This document shows positions 7,881 to 8,382 of a DNA stretch of 8,382 nucleotides, one piece after another. The translations under genes and the position numbers were made by a program. A model generated the notes under the pieces. The model ran no database searches, was not told where the DNA came from, and saw nothing but the letters and a program-made list of their open reading frames with translations. The number at the start of each line of letters is the position of its first letter. Positions within the stretch are counted from its first letter, which is position 1. The DNA is from Negativicutes bacterium (GTDB taxonomy: Bacteria; Bacillota_C; Negativicutes; Acidaminococcales; Acidaminococcaceae): the NCBI GenBank assembly GCA_009930275.1, contig RZYP01000080.1, positions 1 to 8,382 of the forward strand. Reading direction: 5' to 3'.

Positions 7881-8099
7881 TCAATTTTCTTCAGGCAGTG
7901 TTCCTGTTGAACCACAATTAGGACAAAGATATGTATACGTTGGACCTGCTTGGATATCATCATCGGTTAAGCCGTGTCCACACATAGGACAAAAATTAAT
8001 CATTTTGTTTACATGAATGACTTCTCCTCCACACACATGTTTCATCCTATCTACTGATAGATGTGTAAATTGTCGCATTTTTGTTACATTGTTTTCCAT
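7881..8099 (-). CDS. Double-glycine leader peptide precursor with zinc-ribbon-like (two CPxCG) core
   Basis: 72 residues. Residues 14-25 read LSVDRMKHVCGG, matching the classical double-glycine leader (Leu-12, Ser-11, Met-7, Val-4, Gly-2, Gly-1); only position -8 is Arg instead of the usual Glu. Cleavage after Gly25 would release a 47-residue acidic core. The core holds CPMCG (Cys37, Cys40) and CPNCG (Cys59, Cys62), spaced by 18 residues as in a four-cysteine zinc ribbon; two disulfides are an alternative after export. The gene ends 21-24 bp before the C39 peptidase/ABC transporter, which supplies exactly the processing activity this leader calls for, so the two most likely form one operon. 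The mature role is unknown: bacteriocin, signalling peptide, metal-binding peptide and RiPP substrate are all possible, and no modification enzyme is visible nearby. An alternative reading is an ordinary small zinc-ribbon protein whose leader match is coincidental, but the match plus its neighbour makes that less likely. Confidence 0.82.
   Translation of the reverse strand: MENNVTKMRQFTHLSVDRMKHVCGGEVIHVNKMINFCPMCGHGLTDDDIQAGPTYTYLCPNCGSTGTLPEEN
8025..8030 (-). other. Predicted Gly-Gly processing site of the exported peptide
   Basis: These six bases encode Gly24-Gly25 of the precursor. By the established C39 rule the transporter's peptidase cuts after the second glycine, leaving Glu26 as the N-terminus of the mature peptide. 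The prediction rests on the leader consensus and on the adjacent transporter. Confidence 0.7.
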
Positions 8100-8168
8100 A
8101 CAATTTGATTTTTTAATTATGCCTACTCTATTTGTTTTATCGTTTTCAGCTTCCCGACCTTGGTTATT
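8100..8168 (-). other. 69-bp spacer upstream of the peptide/transporter operon
   Basis: This AT-rich gap separates the end of the beta-barrel gene from the precursor ATG on the same strand. No TAnnTTTG element of the Bacteroidota housekeeping promoter and no hairpin with a T-run could be found. The precursor is preceded by an A-rich stretch (taattaaaaaatc on the - strand), common ahead of starts in this phylum. The operon promoter may be atypical, or lie inside the end of the beta-barrel gene. Confidence 0.3.
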
Positions 8169-8382
8169 TTAATTTTCACTGCTGATGCGTCCTTGTTCTG
8201 ATCTGTTTCCGGTAGAGGTACGCCGTATTTTTGCGGAACGGTTCCCCCAGTTGAAGATGTAGCTGACTCTTGCCATCACGGTAAAGGTGCTGGAGAGACC
8301 TCTCTGTTTTTGAGAATAATCATTGAAGAAAGAATCGGAGCGTTGACCACCTATCATATTAAAAATATCCCCAAACATAAGC
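8169..8382 (-). CDS. C-terminal end of a probable outer-membrane beta-barrel (TonB-receptor-like) protein, 5'-partial
   Basis: The frame is open to the right window edge (the codon before the apparent ATG at 8376-8378 encodes Leu), so only the last 70 codons are seen and that ATG is internal. The pattern DIFNM, a polar loop of about 25 residues, then a strand STFTVMARVSYIFNWG and a basic tail resembles the end of the OMP_b-brl_3-type (PF14905-like) outer-membrane proteins of Bacteroidota, which often show D-[IL]-F-N before the last strand pair. A tail of about 24 polar residues follows the final aromatic-rich strand, so the chain does not end on the terminal aromatic usual for barrels; basic tails are seen in this group. 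The assignment rests on a short segment. Confidence 0.5.
   Translation of the reverse strand, partial: LMFGDIFNMIGGQRSDSFFNDYSQKQRGLSSTFTVMARVSYIFNWGNRSAKIRRTSTGNRSEQGRISSEN

Overview
The window looks like chromosomal DNA of a Bacteroidota species, probably of the order Bacteroidales. The clues are a tandem pair of gingipain-like (family C25, clan CD) cysteine-peptidase genes, the C-terminal end of what looks like a TonB-receptor-type outer-membrane beta-barrel, and the lack of clear Shine-Dalgarno sequences ahead of the starts. The assignment rests on gene content read by eye, not on any database search.

Left part (1-4103, + strand, visibly GC-richer): two paralogous genes lie head to tail, 2 bp apart. 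Each encodes a caspase/gingipain-like domain with an HEHG...DACYNG Cys-His pair and a trailing G-D-P-T motif, followed by a C-terminal HEAT-like helical repeat region. The first gene is cut by the window's left edge and lacks about 119 N-terminal residues relative to its paralogue. The second is complete and has a signal peptide. Neither shows a recognisable type IX secretion C-terminal domain, so a periplasmic or envelope location is inferred.

Middle part (4144-5629, - strand, AT-richer): a toxin-first toxin-antitoxin operon, convergent with the peptidase pair. A HigB-like RelE/ParE-fold toxin is followed after 3 bp by an unusually long HigA-type antitoxin that carries an ImmA/IrrE-like zinc metallopeptidase domain (HELGH). 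A perfect 9-bp inverted repeat just upstream of the toxin gene is a good candidate for the autoregulatory operator. The antitoxin gene contains adjacent A7 and C9 homopolymers between its two domains.

Right part (5655-8099, - strand, strongly AT-rich): a two-gene peptide export cassette. A 72-residue small protein has a near-textbook double-glycine leader (L-S-x-x-x-M-x-x-V-x-G-G) followed by a predicted 47-residue core with two CPxCG zinc-knuckle motifs. 21-24 bp downstream is a complete peptidase-containing ABC transporter (PCAT) with an intact C39 Cys-His-Asp triad. The transporter's peptidase is expected to cut the small protein after Gly-Gly and export the core. A double-glycine-processed, zinc-ribbon-like exported peptide is the most unusual item here. 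No maturation enzyme, HlyD-type adaptor or evident immunity gene is visible in the window.

Right edge (8169-8382, - strand): the last ~70 codons of a probable outer-membrane beta-barrel protein, entering from outside the window. No tRNA, rRNA, CRISPR array, insertion sequence or transposase was seen. All non-coding gaps are shorter than 70 bp.
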